A stretch of DNA of 64,000 bases from Thermoplasmatota archaeon (GCA_023487205.1 JAMDBT010000051.1:1-64000), one strand, 5' to 3'. Counted from the stretch's first letter, positions 45,489 to 56,606 are shown. Program-made: numbers and translations. The notes: generated from the sequence alone by a model not told the origin.

Positions 45489-45742
45489 AGAATGAAATCA
45501 ACCCGATCACAATTATAATGCTTTCCAAGGGAATGATACGTGCACTCCAAAGGTCTTTCACTGGAGCTTACTGAAACTTTGTCAACCTCCCAGGGAGATT
45601 TCAGTTCGAGGAGTTCAGAATAAATCTGTCCAGCACCATGCATTGAAATCCAGTGCCAGGAAGACAAAAATACTCTCTCGATTCCAGGAAGAGCCTGAAG
45701 CATAGAGAATTGAGTTCTTCCTATGCACCATGGACACATCAT
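45335..45742 (-). CDS. Possible heavy-metal-associated-like small protein or relic
   Basis: One frame reads MMCPWCIGRTQFSMLQALPGIERV, similar to heavy-metal-associated domains (CxxC, LPGV). The end of the frame overlaps 154 bp of the acyl-CoA synthetase, and no clear ribosome site was found. It may be a real small copper or mercury chaperone, a relic, or chance. Low confidence. Confidence 0.25.
   Translation of the reverse strand: MMCPWCIGRTQFSMLQALPGIERVFLSSWHWISMHGAGQIYSELLELKSPWEVDKVSVSSSERPLECTYHSLGKHYNCDRVDFILCHLVSARTWLKDIAGMVGGTERLSLECFWRTPGGIRREPRLWILLTRQTL
45511..45519 (-). promoter_or_regulatory. TATA-like box of the acyl-CoA synthetase
   Basis: Minus-strand attataatt, centred 27 nt before ATG 45488: a leaderless promoter. 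Confidence 0.5.
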
Positions 45743-45774
45743 TTCCAGGCCGCTCCGATGCTGGTTTTCCTGTT

Positions 45775-46545
45775 CTAAAGGTTACCGGATATGAAGCCTC
45801 CCATTAAGGACTGCCCAGAATCGATTACTATCGACTGACCCGTAATGCTCTCGGATCGCAGGAGGAATACTATTGCATTTGCCACTTCTTCGGGATGTAT
45901 TATTTTCCCTGTCAGCGTATACTTTTCCCCGTATTCCTGCTCGTTGATATTCAGGAAATCAACCAAACTGCTTCCCATACGCGTTTTCACGACCGATGGG
46001 GCTACTGCATTGACCCGTACGTGTCTTGGCGAAAGCTCCATGGCAAGGTACTCGGTCATCTTGAGAATAGCCGCTTTCGTAATTCCGTAGAGAGACAGCA
46101 TTGGCATGGGTCTTATCCCCGCGAGCGACGAAACCACGATTATGGATCCATTTTCCTCAATGACACTCCCAAACTCCTGCGAACAGTAGATGTTTGACAT
46201 CAGGTTTGTCGCGATTATCTTGTTGATCAGGTTATCATCTGAAGCAAGGAAAGGCATGCCCAGACCCAGGCCTGCGTTATTCACGAGAATATGGCATTTC
46301 TGGAATGCCGAAATAGTCTCTTCTTTCAGTTTCCTGCATCCATCCCTTGTGGAAACATCAGCCTGAACCATGATGCCGTCGCCATGCTCCTTAACCAATC
46401 GCAAAGTTTCATTCCCCTCGTCAAGCCTTTTCTTAACGTTCACGACGACTCTTGCGCCCTCTTTCGATAGAAGGATAGCGGTTTCTCTGCCAATGCCTCT
46501 CCCGGAGCCAGTAACAACGGCCGTTTTTCCTTTCAACTCGTACAT
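45775..46545 (-). CDS. Short-chain dehydrogenase/reductase (FabG-like)
   Basis: The 256-residue SDR has the cofactor motif TGSGRGIGRE, the NNAG stretch (ILVNNAGLGLG), and the catalytic S-Y-K set (SSLAG, YGITKAA). FabG-like 3-oxoacyl reductases and many secondary alcohol dehydrogenases share it. Upstream of the acyl-CoA synthetase on the same strand, with a gap of about 290 bp. Confidence 0.85.
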   Translation of the reverse strand: MYELKGKTAVVTGSGRGIGRETAILLSKEGARVVVNVKKRLDEGNETLRLVKEHGDGIMVQADVSTRDGCRKLKEETISAFQKCHILVNNAGLGLGMPFLASDDNLINKIIATNLMSNIYCSQEFGSVIEENGSIIVVSSLAGIRPMPMLSLYGITKAAILKMTEYLAMELSPRHVRVNAVAPSVVKTRMGSSLVDFLNINEQEYGEKYTLTGKIIHPEEVANAIVFLLRSESITGQSIVIDSGQSLMGGFISGNL

Positions 46546-46991
46546 GAAGTCATTTATGGCTCCGGACCTACTTTACCTTTACTCGGTGAAGGCGATTCAG
46601 ATCGTCCAAAGACACCGATTTAGATGATTAAAGGCCAATCGATGGCCGGATGATATCAGACAGAGATCCAGATCAATCAAGTTGTTACCGGAACCGCTAT
46701 GTTTGGGATTTCAAGACCTTGTAATGCGGTCGAATACCCTCCAATTTGAATCGTGAGGGTACCTTTTTTAAGTCCATACATGCAGTGGGATAATCGTAGT
46801 GAAACCGGCAGCCAGTGTCAAGTGTGACAGCGGGCGTGGGAACGATTTATCATGAGGGGTCCATCCCATACAGGAAGTCGACCGTTCCATTGATGCGTGT
46901 TCCAGAGAAAATCTGCTTTCCCATCATGCAGTTTGGGTTCTTTCGCAGCCCAGAAATCATCACAGATCTCTGGGACCTCGCCATGCCTGAA
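46546..46991. other. Gap without a recognised gene
   Basis: This stretch between the SDR and tRNA-Asn contains the promoter of the SDR near 46570-46590 (weak TATA-like steps) and no recognised gene, RNA or repeat. A short open frame at 46815-47030 runs into the tRNA and is not supported. Confidence 0.4.
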
Positions 46992-47064
46992 CGCCGCTGG
47001 TCGGATTTGAACCGACGACCGTCCGGTTAACAGCCGGGTGCTCTACCTACTGAGCTACAGCGGC
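46992..47064 (-). tRNA. tRNA-Asn (anticodon GTT)
   Basis: A 73-nt cloverleaf: acceptor GCCGCTG/CAGCGGC, D arm GCTC/GAGC, anticodon loop CTGTTAA giving GUU, T arm GTCGG/CCGAC around TTCAAAT, discriminator G. A C-A mismatch closes the top of the anticodon stem. Confidence 0.92.
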
Positions 47065-47102
47065 AATGCTACGGCTGAACTCAGATTCACTCATAATTCT
47101 TT

Positions 47103-48652
<1,550 letters not shown>

Positions 48653-48692
48653 CCTACCCGTATGGGTTCTGGTGATTTAACGGTTCGCTGAC

Positions 48693-49079
48693 TCAGCGTT
48701 TCCTGCTCTTAATTTCCTGAAGGAGCATATTGTCATATGATACTGAAAACTTGACTTTCTTGCCCTTCAGAACCTTGGATATCTGTTCTGCCAGTTCCCT
48801 GATGGTGTCGGAGGGAATTCCCCTGAAAAGGATCATCTCTTTGCGATCAGCGGGGAAGACCAGCCGCACCCTGGATCCGTCTCTTATGAAACCAATGGGC
48901 TTCCTGTTGTTCCTAATCTCGTCAAGGTTCAGTTCAAGATACAGTTGATCCGACTGCATGTCTTCCTGGTTCCCCTTTGACTCCTTTTCAACAATCTCCC
49001 ATACTGAGGGAAAGGCCTTCTCAAGCGTCTTCCATTCGAATTCCGGATCAAAGACGAAATGGGCACTCCAGTTCTTCAT
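48693..49079 (-). CDS. Unrecognised protein, 128 aa
   Basis: The start at the third in-frame ATG (49079) is supported by a TATA-like gataaaaac (49101-49109 on the plus strand) 26 nt upstream. The protein begins MKNWSAHFVFDPEFEW and ends in a basic tail. An FRGIPSDTIRELAEQISKVLKG stretch suggests a small helical domain. No family recognised. It is convergent with nothing and shares no overlap. Confidence 0.55.
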   Translation of the reverse strand: MKNWSAHFVFDPEFEWKTLEKAFPSVWEIVEKESKGNQEDMQSDQLYLELNLDEIRNNRKPIGFIRDGSRVRLVFPADRKEMILFRGIPSDTIRELAEQISKVLKGKKVKFSVSYDNMLLQEIKSRKR

Positions 49080-49188
49080 TCCCCAAGTGATCATGCGGCA
49101 GATAAAAACGTTCACCATTTCAGAGGGCTGAGGGCCGTGTCAAGGGGAACACGAGACCGCAAATTGTGGTTTCATGGCCAGGCGAATC

Positions 49189-49782
49189 TCAGAAGTTCGG
49201 TGATAACAGAACAAACAGGCCGGTCAAAAGCAAAATTGCAGCGGTCAGATAATCATACTTGTCCGGGCCGACTTTCTCCATGGCAGCCTTGAGTCCCTTT
49301 GACGCAAGAAATATGACGGCAATCAGCGATGCAATGGTCGCGACTGTGAATATTATGATTGAGACATACAATTCCGTGGAAGAATCCGCATAGGCGATTA
49401 GAAGAAAGGGGACAATTGCTGGATCGGGTACCATACTCGCTAAGAGTGATGAAGAATGGATACCAGATCCGGTGTTCTCTCCCCTGTAACCCTCAATGGC
49501 GAAGTAAAGTGCGACGATGAAAAGCAGCGATGCCGCCAGGTATGTCGATATGGCCATGAAATTGGAATAGATCAAGGTCCCGCCAACAAGAACCGCAACG
49601 GCCAGAATTATAGAAAGCAAGGCATGGGAACTGCCTATCCCAGCGGAGAGCGCATATTTCTTCCGGGGAGGATATTTCCTGGCGTCGGAAATGAGGGTGA
49701 GAGGAACCCAGTGATCTGGCGCAATCATATGCAATACCGCAATGGTAGCCACGGTCGCGTAGACAGCAATCGGTGAGAGCAA
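49189..49782 (-). CDS. NicO/UreH-like metal transporter
   Basis: The 197-residue protein has about six TM segments and the HxxxxDH metal-site motif HMIAPDHWVPL near the N-terminus, as in NicO/RcnA and UreH-type nickel or cobalt transporters, with GIGSSHALL in the second helix. TTG start; a TATA-like gttaaatac about 26 nt upstream. Substrate may be a divalent metal. Confidence 0.75.
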   Translation of the reverse strand: MLSPIAVYATVATIAVLHMIAPDHWVPLTLISDARKYPPRKKYALSAGIGSSHALLSIILAVAVLVGGTLIYSNFMAISTYLAASLLFIVALYFAIEGYRGENTGSGIHSSSLLASMVPDPAIVPFLLIAYADSSTELYVSIIIFTVATIASLIAVIFLASKGLKAAMEKVGPDKYDYLTAAILLLTGLFVLLSPNF

Positions 49783-49849
49783 CCTGAACTGATCGATTTC
49801 ATGTATTTAACAGGCAACAGCGTCGATATCGACTGGGTCAAATGGTCTG

Positions 49850-50821
49850 TCAGAGACTCTTCAACACAACAAAATACCTTGTGAGGGACTTGTGCTGCCT
49901 GACTGGCGTCACGGACATCATTTCGAACTGCCCACCGGTTGTGTCCAGGTTATCTGGATCTGAAACCGCGAGTACTGCCAGCTTATCCCTTTGTAGTAAC
50001 GCGTGGAATTTGCTCAGGGAGACGGAATATAATGTTTTCAGATCTTCGCCAAGAACCTCGGAATTCCTGCCGTATGGCAAGTCTGATACGATCGCATCCA
50101 CATTCCTTTTCACCTCCAGGTCCTTGACATCGCTCCTTGAAACGACGGAATCGCTAATTCCGTAATATTTCAAATTCAACCTTGCTCCCCTGACCATTGC
50201 GTAAGATGAGTCGCTGCCAATTACATGCCGCCCCATTAGACCGGCTTCAATGAGTATGCCTCCAGTCCCGCAGAAGGGATCCAGAATTGTATCGCCAGGT
50301 TTTGTGCGGGAAATGTTCACCATAAATCTGGCGAACTTGGGGTGTATAGAAATTGGGGAGAAGAATGGTCTCTTTGGAGGACGTCTTTCCTCAAGGTCAG
50401 ACCTGCCCGCGAGACGTTCTTCAATGCCCACGTACACACACCCATCGTGGACAACCCTGACCGTGAAATCCGGATTGCGGAAGTCCACTCTTCCACGTGC
50501 TCCCAGTATATTCCCGATTTCAGACTCACTATATACAGCGCCACACCTGTCAGCGTCCCTGAACCTGACATAAAATTTGCCCGCAGGTAAAATGACGCTC
50601 CCCAAATCATCGAGATCGGAGCCCTTGAGCAATATGTTCGATATAGATTTCACAAATACAGAATCCCTGGCTGGACCTGCATTTCCCATAATTTCGAACG
50701 TGGAAGCGGAACCTCGGATGAACTGGAAATTATCTTTCCCGAGAGATTCCAGTTCAATTCTGGCCGCTTCCGGGTTCTCCTGGCTTACCTCAAGGAGAAA
50801 ATTCCCGTTTCCAACGCACAT
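49850..50821 (-). CDS. tRNA (guanine10-N2)-methyltransferase TrmG10
   Basis: The 323-residue protein has an N-terminal THUMP-like domain and a SAM-dependent methyltransferase with DPFCGTGGILIEA and the NPPY-type site SDLPYGRN. It methylates G10 of tRNA. It lies 3 bp after rpoL, in the same direction, and is probably in one operon. Confidence 0.87.
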   Translation of the reverse strand: MCVGNGNFLLEVSQENPEAARIELESLGKDNFQFIRGSASTFEIMGNAGPARDSVFVKSISNILLKGSDLDDLGSVILPAGKFYVRFRDADRCGAVYSESEIGNILGARGRVDFRNPDFTVRVVHDGCVYVGIEERLAGRSDLEERRPPKRPFFSPISIHPKFARFMVNISRTKPGDTILDPFCGTGGILIEAGLMGRHVIGSDSSYAMVRGARLNLKYYGISDSVVSRSDVKDLEVKRNVDAIVSDLPYGRNSEVLGEDLKTLYSVSLSKFHALLQRDKLAVLAVSDPDNLDTTGGQFEMMSVTPVRQHKSLTRYFVVLKSL

Positions 50822-50824
50822 TAC

Positions 50825-51124
50825 TTATTCTTTTATTTTCAACCTTTTCACTTCGGCAGCCAATTCGGTTGAAAGGTTTTCATACACCTTGCTCATCTTC
50901 CGGATAACTCTCTTTACCGCTGCCTGTGGCTTGCCAGTCTTGACCTTAACGTAGATTTGCGGGCTGTCGATGGTGGGGTGCTTCAAAAAGTATCTTGACT
51001 CGGAGACCTGCTCGTCCTTGAGCAATTCCTCCACAAGAGACCTCAACAAAGTGTTATCATAGTTGGTCATTTCAAAAGTCATGTCGTCCTTTCCTTTTGA
51101 CACGACTCTGAGCTTCGAATCCAT
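50825..51124 (-). CDS. rpoL: RNA polymerase subunit L (Rpo11)
   Basis: The 99-residue protein is the archaeal Rpb11 homolog: TNYDNTLLRSLVEELL and the conserved helix AAVKRVIRKMSKV, paired with subunit D in the polymerase assembly platform. Normal length. Confidence 0.92.
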   Translation of the reverse strand: MDSKLRVVSKGKDDMTFEMTNYDNTLLRSLVEELLKDEQVSESRYFLKHPTIDSPQIYVKVKTGKPQAAVKRVIRKMSKVYENLSTELAAEVKRLKIKE

Positions 51125-51263
51125 CTTCAGCCGATTGATGCCGCGTATATATATCCTTATTTGTAGGAGGATGTGCAGCTATGGGCGGCATTCCACTATG
51201 AATCGAAGATTCAGTCTATTCAAATCGTCCAGTTGCCCAGTCTGTACCCGACAGCCTGCTCAA

Positions 51264-51515
51264 TTACCTGTACTTCCAGCTCATCGTAGGCCCACCATGC
51301 TTCCCCTTTTCCCTTATCACATTCGGTCCGCCAGTGCGTCCCTCAATCCACCGTGCCCCGAAATAAGCAACTGTTGCTACGATGAAAGCAAACAGGGAAT
51401 TAACATATCTGAAGGGACCGCCGGAGTAATATCCAAATGCTGCAGCGCCGTATCCAAGCATGGAGACGATATTCAGGGCATGCCTCAAAAGATTCAATGA
51501 CGAGCCGTTTGCCAT
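51264..51515 (-). CDS. Small two-TM membrane protein
   Basis: From the ATG at 51515 it is 83 residues with two hydrophobic segments (SMLGYGAAAFGYYSG and FAFIVATVAYFGARW), a basic C-terminus and no known family. A TATA-like box (51536-51545) 25 nt upstream confirms the start; the longer frame from 51569 begins before the promoter. Confidence 0.6.
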   Translation of the reverse strand: MANGSSLNLLRHALNIVSMLGYGAAAFGYYSGGPFRYVNSLFAFIVATVAYFGARWIEGRTGGPNVIREKGKHGGPTMSWKYR

Positions 51516-51535
51516 AGTACAACTTAGCGTGGATA

Positions 51536-51545
51536 CGTATATTAA
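51536..51545 (-). promoter_or_regulatory. TATA-like box of the small membrane protein
   Basis: Minus-strand ttaatatacg, centred 25 nt before ATG 51515; leaderless. Confidence 0.5.
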
Positions 51546-51688
51546 CCTGCTGCACGGCCATTCGTACAATGATACTGGTTCGCGTTAACAGACTCCTGAT
51601 GCTGTTCCCCGCACAGTTGTACCTTATGTACTGTTTCCGTTCAGAGGCAAGAATCTTCGCGAAGAGGGCAGCGGGCTTTGTTCATTTC

Positions 51689-52516
51689 TCACTCACGGAT
51701 TTCAGTCTCGGATGCAACAATCGTCGCAATCACCAGTATGACGGTGAGTATGAACAGGCCAAGCAGGTAGAGACCAACCGTTCCCCATTGGGAGGCTGAT
51801 AGGGATCCGTTAATGATCACCATCCTGATCGACTGCGCTGACCACGATACGGGATTGTACTGAGCAACATTACCCAGCCAGGAAGCCATCATATCTTTTG
51901 GGAACATGGCATAGCTGGCAAACATCAGCGGCAGATTTATGAGATTTATAATTCCGAAAATCGAGTTCATCTTCGTAAGCCTGATGGCTATTATGCTGAA
52001 CATGGAGGAAAAAATGAAGGCTATCATGGTCAGGGATGCTATGAGGACAAGCAGGTCAGGCACGGTAAAACCATGTTGAAAAACTAGTCCCTGTGTAACT
52101 GATCCAAGCAACATCGCAACACCGATGAGAATCGCAGCCTGGACCATTATCCTGACAATAGACCCGAATATCTTGGAGAATACGATACTGCTTCTCCGAA
52201 TTGGCGAAATGAGGAACCGGGAAAGCGTTCCGAGGCGCCGGTCCCAGATTATGTTCGTGCCAGAAAACATGCCTGTGAAAAGAGCTGTGGTCGTAAGAAC
52301 TCCGCCAATCAGAAACGTAATATAATCCGGAGCTCCGTCAAGGATACTGGACGGAGAAATTCCGGGTATTCCGCTGGGAATGAATTTGGTGAAATCTATG
52401 GCGCTCCCGAATAGAGCGATCCAGAATATTGGTTGAAGTAAGCCAACGACAAAAAATATGGGGTCACGGTACCACTTCTTCATTTCCCGAATAAAAAGCG
52501 GCACAAGCCCACTCAC
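51689..52516 (-). CDS. ABC-2 type permease
   Basis: The 275-residue protein has six TM segments and the ABC-2 conserved region (FIREMKKWYRDPIFFVVGLLQPIFW near the N-terminus, RMVIINGSL at the end). It is the membrane subunit of the exporter encoded with the ATPase just upstream, with a 4-bp overlap. Substrate could be a drug or lipid. Confidence 0.87.
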   Translation of the reverse strand: MSGLVPLFIREMKKWYRDPIFFVVGLLQPIFWIALFGSAIDFTKFIPSGIPGISPSSILDGAPDYITFLIGGVLTTTALFTGMFSGTNIIWDRRLGTLSRFLISPIRRSSIVFSKIFGSIVRIMVQAAILIGVAMLLGSVTQGLVFQHGFTVPDLLVLIASLTMIAFIFSSMFSIIAIRLTKMNSIFGIINLINLPLMFASYAMFPKDMMASWLGNVAQYNPVSWSAQSIRMVIINGSLSASQWGTVGLYLLGLFILTVILVIATIVASETEIRE

Positions 52517-53505
52517 GATCTCATCCTCCTCATGTTTATTCTCTGTTTCATCACGTCTTCTCCCCCTTCTGCGTCCCTGATGGTTTTCCCCGTGTATTCC
52601 ATGAACACCTGATCCAGGGAGGGTCTCTCAACAGACATTGTCTTTGGCCTGATTTCATTCTTCAGAAGGTATTCAAAGAATTTCGGAAGTTCTGTATCAG
52701 CACTTTCGACCTTAATCCTGATCCGGTTTCCATCGATCACCGAGGATGACAGCGCACCGGAATACTGCCCTGCCCGATCAGTTTCTGATTGGCTGTTCAG
52801 TCCAAGTATAATTATGTCCCCCTTCAAGTCTGATTTTAATGACTCGGGGGTTCCAGTGACCTTGATCACACCGTGATCCATTATGGAGACGGTATCTGCA
52901 AGGGTATCCACTTCCTCAAGGTAGTGCGAGGTGAGTATGATAGTGATATCGAGCGCCTTCTTTACTTCCTGTATGTATTCCCACATCTTCGTCCTGGTCT
53001 GTACATCGAGGCCAATGGTCGGCTCGTCCAAGAACAACACCTTGGGCTCGTTCATCAGGCCGGCCACAAGCTCAAGCCTTTTTCGCATGCCGCCTGAATA
53101 TGTCCTGACATCCTTGCCCGCGAACTCTGTAAGGTCTACCATTTCAAGGAGCCTGTATGCTCTCTCCCGGCTCACCGATTTCGGTATGTTGTAAAAGTCA
53201 CCTATCATCAGCAGATTTTCAATGCCATGCAGGTCTTCGTCCATCGTGAGGTCCTGGGGAACCACCCCAATTATCTTCCTTACGTCAAGTGGATTCTCCC
53301 GGATGCCAAGACCAGCCACCGTAGCAGTACCGCCAGTTGGCTTGATCTGGGTTGTCAGCATTTTTATTGTGGTTGTTTTTCCCGCTCCGTTAGGCCCAAG
53401 CAGGCCGTATATCTCCCCCTCTCTAATCTTGAGGTTAAGTTGATCGACCGCTTTTACCGATCCTTTGTAGACTTTCGTCAAGTTTTCTGTGACAATGATA
53501 TCCAT
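52513..53505 (-). CDS. ABC-2 exporter ATPase (DrrA-type)
   Basis: The 330-residue ATPase (ATG at 53505) has Walker A LLGPNGAGKTT, signature YSGGMRKRLELVAG, Walker B VLFLDEPTIGLD and the H loop. The C-terminal domain matches the DrrA/NodI/CcmA drug-exporter group. A longer frame (53553) would translate the operator repeats upstream and is rejected. Coupled to the permease. Confidence 0.88.
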   Translation of the reverse strand: MDIIVTENLTKVYKGSVKAVDQLNLKIREGEIYGLLGPNGAGKTTTIKMLTTQIKPTGGTATVAGLGIRENPLDVRKIIGVVPQDLTMDEDLHGIENLLMIGDFYNIPKSVSRERAYRLLEMVDLTEFAGKDVRTYSGGMRKRLELVAGLMNEPKVLFLDEPTIGLDVQTRTKMWEYIQEVKKALDITIILTSHYLEEVDTLADTVSIMDHGVIKVTGTPESLKSDLKGDIIILGLNSQSETDRAGQYSGALSSSVIDGNRIRIKVESADTELPKFFEYLLKNEIRPKTMSVERPSLDQVFMEYTGKTIRDAEGGEDVMKQRINMRRMRS

Positions 53506-53518
53506 TGTTTCCAACTTC

Positions 53519-53545
53519 CGATATCTATATCGATATCTATTTCTG
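53519..53545. promoter_or_regulatory. Tandem palindromic repeats, likely operator of the ABC exporter
   Basis: The plus strand reads cgatatctatat then cgatatctattt, a 12-bp unit in tandem with the GATATC palindrome in each. The repeats cover the expected TATA position 14-40 nt before ATG 53505. A regulator that binds palindromes here would block the promoter. No linked regulator gene is adjacent. Confidence 0.5.
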
Positions 53546-53652
53546 GCAATCAAAACCCCATAATAAGGTTACCTGAATTGTAACTGGCTGATTCCTGACG
53601 GATGGGGGACTGGGCGAAAAAGTATTATGTAAATCGTGGGTAATCCCCGTCG

Positions 53653-54246
53653 TTGAAGAGTCCCAAATGGAACAATCGCCTGATGTCCATCCATCTCGTA
53701 GCGTCGCTGATAGGGTTCAGTCTGTTCCCTTCAATAATATTCTTCCTGTCAGGGTCCCTGAACCTTGTTGGAGACAAGTCACAGGAATATCCGCTTCTGC
53801 CGGGATTTGCAGTCGGCGGGATTCTATTCTCCATGGTGGGCGGGTTCCTTGGAAAGGGAATTGCATTTAGGTTCATATCCTGGGCTCTTTTTGTTTTAAC
53901 GGCAATTTTGCTCTTTTACTTTTCATCCACAAGCTTTGTGATGACATCCACCGACGGAATTGTATACGCAATCCTTTCCACAGGGATATGCTTGCCATTT
54001 ACCTATGAATTATCCAGTTACGGTTCTCCAGAATTTTATAAGAGAAGGAAGCACTTGAAAACTATTTTCCAGGGAATACTGCCGTTAATTGCGACAATTG
54101 TTCTTGCCGAGATTTACGTCGCAATGGGGCAGTCATTACTCCAGTTAGTAATAGTCGGCATTCTCTCGGTATTGATTGTGCTGCTTCTCGCTGCCGTTCT
54201 TATTTCGTCCCCTGCCAGAAGCGTCCTCGGAGGGGGTTCTGCTTGA
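53653..54246 (+). CDS. Membrane protein, unknown
   Basis: The 197-residue protein has about six hydrophobic segments and no known family. The TTG start at 53653 is leaderless with a TATA-like steps near 53620-53630. Its stop overlaps the next start (TTGA), so it is coupled to the exported phosphoesterase. Confidence 0.55.
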   Translation: MKSPKWNNRLMSIHLVASLIGFSLFPSIIFFLSGSLNLVGDKSQEYPLLPGFAVGGILFSMVGGFLGKGIAFRFISWALFVLTAILLFYFSSTSFVMTSTDGIVYAILSTGICLPFTYELSSYGSPEFYKRRKHLKTIFQGILPLIATIVLAEIYVAMGQSLLQLVIVGILSVLIVLLLAAVLISSPARSVLGGGSA

Positions 54247-55724
54247 AGCGATCTGTTGCAATTGCACTTGTGCTGGCATTTTTCATGGTATCGGTATCCG
54301 CTCTTCCGGTTATTCAGGCAGCTGCCGATTCAAAGTCGAGCCAGCCCAAGACCCCCATTAAGCACGTTATCGAGATAATGATGGAGAACCACACGTTCGA
54401 CAACCTGTTTGGAATCTATCCGAACGATCCCAACGGAAACAACGCAACGCTGGAAAGTGGAATATCAAGGCCGGTGAATCTGCTTAATCCGCATTCTGAT
54501 TTAAGTGGTTTGAAGGCTGTCCCGTCCGGAACCTTTTCGACGCCTGACCCCGTGGAAGGTTACACCGCCTATCACATTGACTGGAATTGGGGCAGGATGA
54601 ACGGTTTCATGAATGGATCGGGTCCTGAATCCATGACCTACTACACGTCCTCGCAGGTTGCGCCAGAATGGATAATTGCGCAGGAGTATGCAATGGACCA
54701 GTCAGATTACGTTCTGATGACGGAGAGCAATCCCAACAGGCTCTACAACCTGGCAGGTTACTCTCCAGTGGTTAACGATTATGGCCCCGCACCCTATATC
54801 CCATACTCACAGTCGGTGCTCAGTGAACTGGACCATTATTCAATTTCGTGGAAGTATTTTGTCAAGGATAAAACACAAGGGTACGAGCCCCTTAACTACT
54901 TTTGGGGGATCAACCAGCATTTATCCAACATAGGAAGCTGGACTGATTTTACTTCAGAAGTGGAAAATGGAACCCTGCCTTCAGTGAGTTGGCTTATGCC
55001 GATCTCTGGAGGAGCACCGGCTTACTATGCCCAGGGTCCGCCTGCTGAAATCCTTGCCGGGGAAATGTGGATCGTTCATGCCCTGAATCTATTGATGCAC
55101 AGCAGCATTTGGAACTCCACAGCGGTATTCATTACTTATGACGACGCTGGCGGATACTATGACCAGGTTTCACCCCCAGTGATAGACGGTATTCAGATGG
55201 GCGAGAGGGTGCCATTCATCCTTGTTTCTCCATACGCTAAGGAGAACTACATCTCGTCTACGGTGCTTGACCAGGGATCTGTCCCAGCCTTCATCGATTA
55301 TAACTGGAACATCCCTGCGCTCAACGGTTTTGTGTCGAAGTCGGGGATACCGCTTGACATGTTTGATTTCAGCCAAAAGTACGGGTCTTTGAACTATACG
55401 TCGAGGCCCCCAATTGACCTTCCCTGTATGATGGGGAGCCAGTTTTCCACCCCCTCCAGTTTATCCTTCCCGGAACCGTCTTCCACGGGGTTGAACTTTT
55501 CGTCCATTTTTCCCGCAAAATTCCAGATTCCGTTGGACGAAGTGCCATATTCCGAAAATGGCTCCACAAACTACACGCTCTCCGGAGGAGCTCTCTACGT
55601 GCAGCAAAATACCCCCTTCACGCCTTTTTACGAAACCGGCTGGTTCATTGTTGTATTGCTTGCTGCTACCATGGCAATTTCGGTCTGGCTGCCATATATG
55701 TGGAAACGGAGAAAAGCGCCATAG
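54243..55724 (+). CDS. Exported phosphoesterase (phospholipase C-like)
   Basis: The 493-residue protein has a signal peptide (about 25 residues) and a C-terminal TM helix with a basic tail, so it is anchored outside. HVIEIMMENHTFDNLFG and FITYDDAGGYYDQVSPP match the phosphoesterase family PF04185 (phospholipase C and acid phosphatases). Likely acid-stable phosphate scavenging at the cell surface. TTG start overlapping the upstream stop by 4 bp. Confidence 0.83.
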   Translation: MKRSVAIALVLAFFMVSVSALPVIQAAADSKSSQPKTPIKHVIEIMMENHTFDNLFGIYPNDPNGNNATLESGISRPVNLLNPHSDLSGLKAVPSGTFSTPDPVEGYTAYHIDWNWGRMNGFMNGSGPESMTYYTSSQVAPEWIIAQEYAMDQSDYVLMTESNPNRLYNLAGYSPVVNDYGPAPYIPYSQSVLSELDHYSISWKYFVKDKTQGYEPLNYFWGINQHLSNIGSWTDFTSEVENGTLPSVSWLMPISGGAPAYYAQGPPAEILAGEMWIVHALNLLMHSSIWNSTAVFITYDDAGGYYDQVSPPVIDGIQMGERVPFILVSPYAKENYISSTVLDQGSVPAFIDYNWNIPALNGFVSKSGIPLDMFDFSQKYGSLNYTSRPPIDLPCMMGSQFSTPSSLSFPEPSSTGLNFSSIFPAKFQIPLDEVPYSENGSTNYTLSGGALYVQQNTPFTPFYETGWFIVVLLAATMAISVWLPYMWKRRKAP

Positions 55725-55736
55725 GAGCGAAAACAC

Positions 55737-56606
55737 GTGACAGATTTTGTGATCGTATCTAACCCGAGAGCAGGCTCGTTTTCTGAGGAAGTAGAGAACA
55801 AGCTGCTGCAGGATCTAAGGGAAATTTCACCAAGAGCAATCCGGACCGAATTTCCCGGCCACGCCACGAAGATAGCAAGGGAATTGCCAGATGGCGCCTG
55901 GATTCTCGTGCTGGGCGGGGACGGAACCATTAATGAGGTAGTGAACGGTATTGTTGGAACACGGAAAGTCCTGGTTCCATATGCAGGAGGAACCGGGTCA
56001 GACCTAGTCAGGACCACTGGTCATCTGGACTCGGGTACAATTATTTCCGGATTCAAGAGTGGAAAACAAGCGAAAATTGACTGCGGAAAGATCACCTTCA
56101 AGACGGGAGAGAGGTACTTTGTCAACTCTCTCGAAATAGGCTTCGGAGCTAACGTCATGAGGCGGGTCAACGCGAAGCATAAAAGGGGCAAGCGTGCTTT
56201 CACATCATCAGTTCTTAGGGAAGTGCCTTCGCTGAAGGCCTATGATCTTGCGATTTCCTCTGAGGAATTCTCAAATAAGGTAAGCGCAATCGAAGTTATC
56301 GTTGCAAACGGGAGATTTTTCGGGGGAGGGATGCTTGCTTCTCCCGGCTCGAAGTTAGATGACGGGAAACTTGACGTACACCTGATTCACAAGATAGGTC
56401 GGGGGCGCCTCATCCTGAACTTTAAGAAGGTGGTCAATGGAAGTTACGTCAACATGGAATTTGTGTCTAATTTCAGTACCACTAAGGTAGCAATAGAGGG
56501 CGACGTTGCTTCAGTGGAGGCCGACGGAGAATCTCTGGGAGAGACACCTATTTCGGTGGAAGTCGTGCCCGGATCCGTAAGAGTACTGAAGGGAACCGTT
56601 TCCTGA
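55737..56606 (+). CDS. Diacylglycerol-kinase-family lipid kinase
   Basis: The 289-residue protein has the GGDGTINEVVNGI nucleotide motif of the DAGK/YegS group and the NSLEIGFGANVMRR region. Lipid or sphingosine-like substrates are known in the family; in archaea the target is uncertain. GTG start, 12 bp after the phosphoesterase gene; both act on phospholipids, so a membrane lipid role is plausible. Confidence 0.83.
   Translation: MTDFVIVSNPRAGSFSEEVENKLLQDLREISPRAIRTEFPGHATKIARELPDGAWILVLGGDGTINEVVNGIVGTRKVLVPYAGGTGSDLVRTTGHLDSGTIISGFKSGKQAKIDCGKITFKTGERYFVNSLEIGFGANVMRRVNAKHKRGKRAFTSSVLREVPSLKAYDLAISSEEFSNKVSAIEVIVANGRFFGGGMLASPGSKLDDGKLDVHLIHKIGRGRLILNFKKVVNGSYVNMEFVSNFSTTKVAIEGDVASVEADGESLGETPISVEVVPGSVRVLKGTVS

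Noticed and set aside
46815-47030. Small plus frame before tRNA-Asn
   Set aside because: It runs into the tRNA and has no family match or ribosome site.
53506-53553. Longer N-terminus of the ABC ATPase (RYRYRYR)
   Set aside because: It translates the operator repeats and lies before the predicted transcription start.
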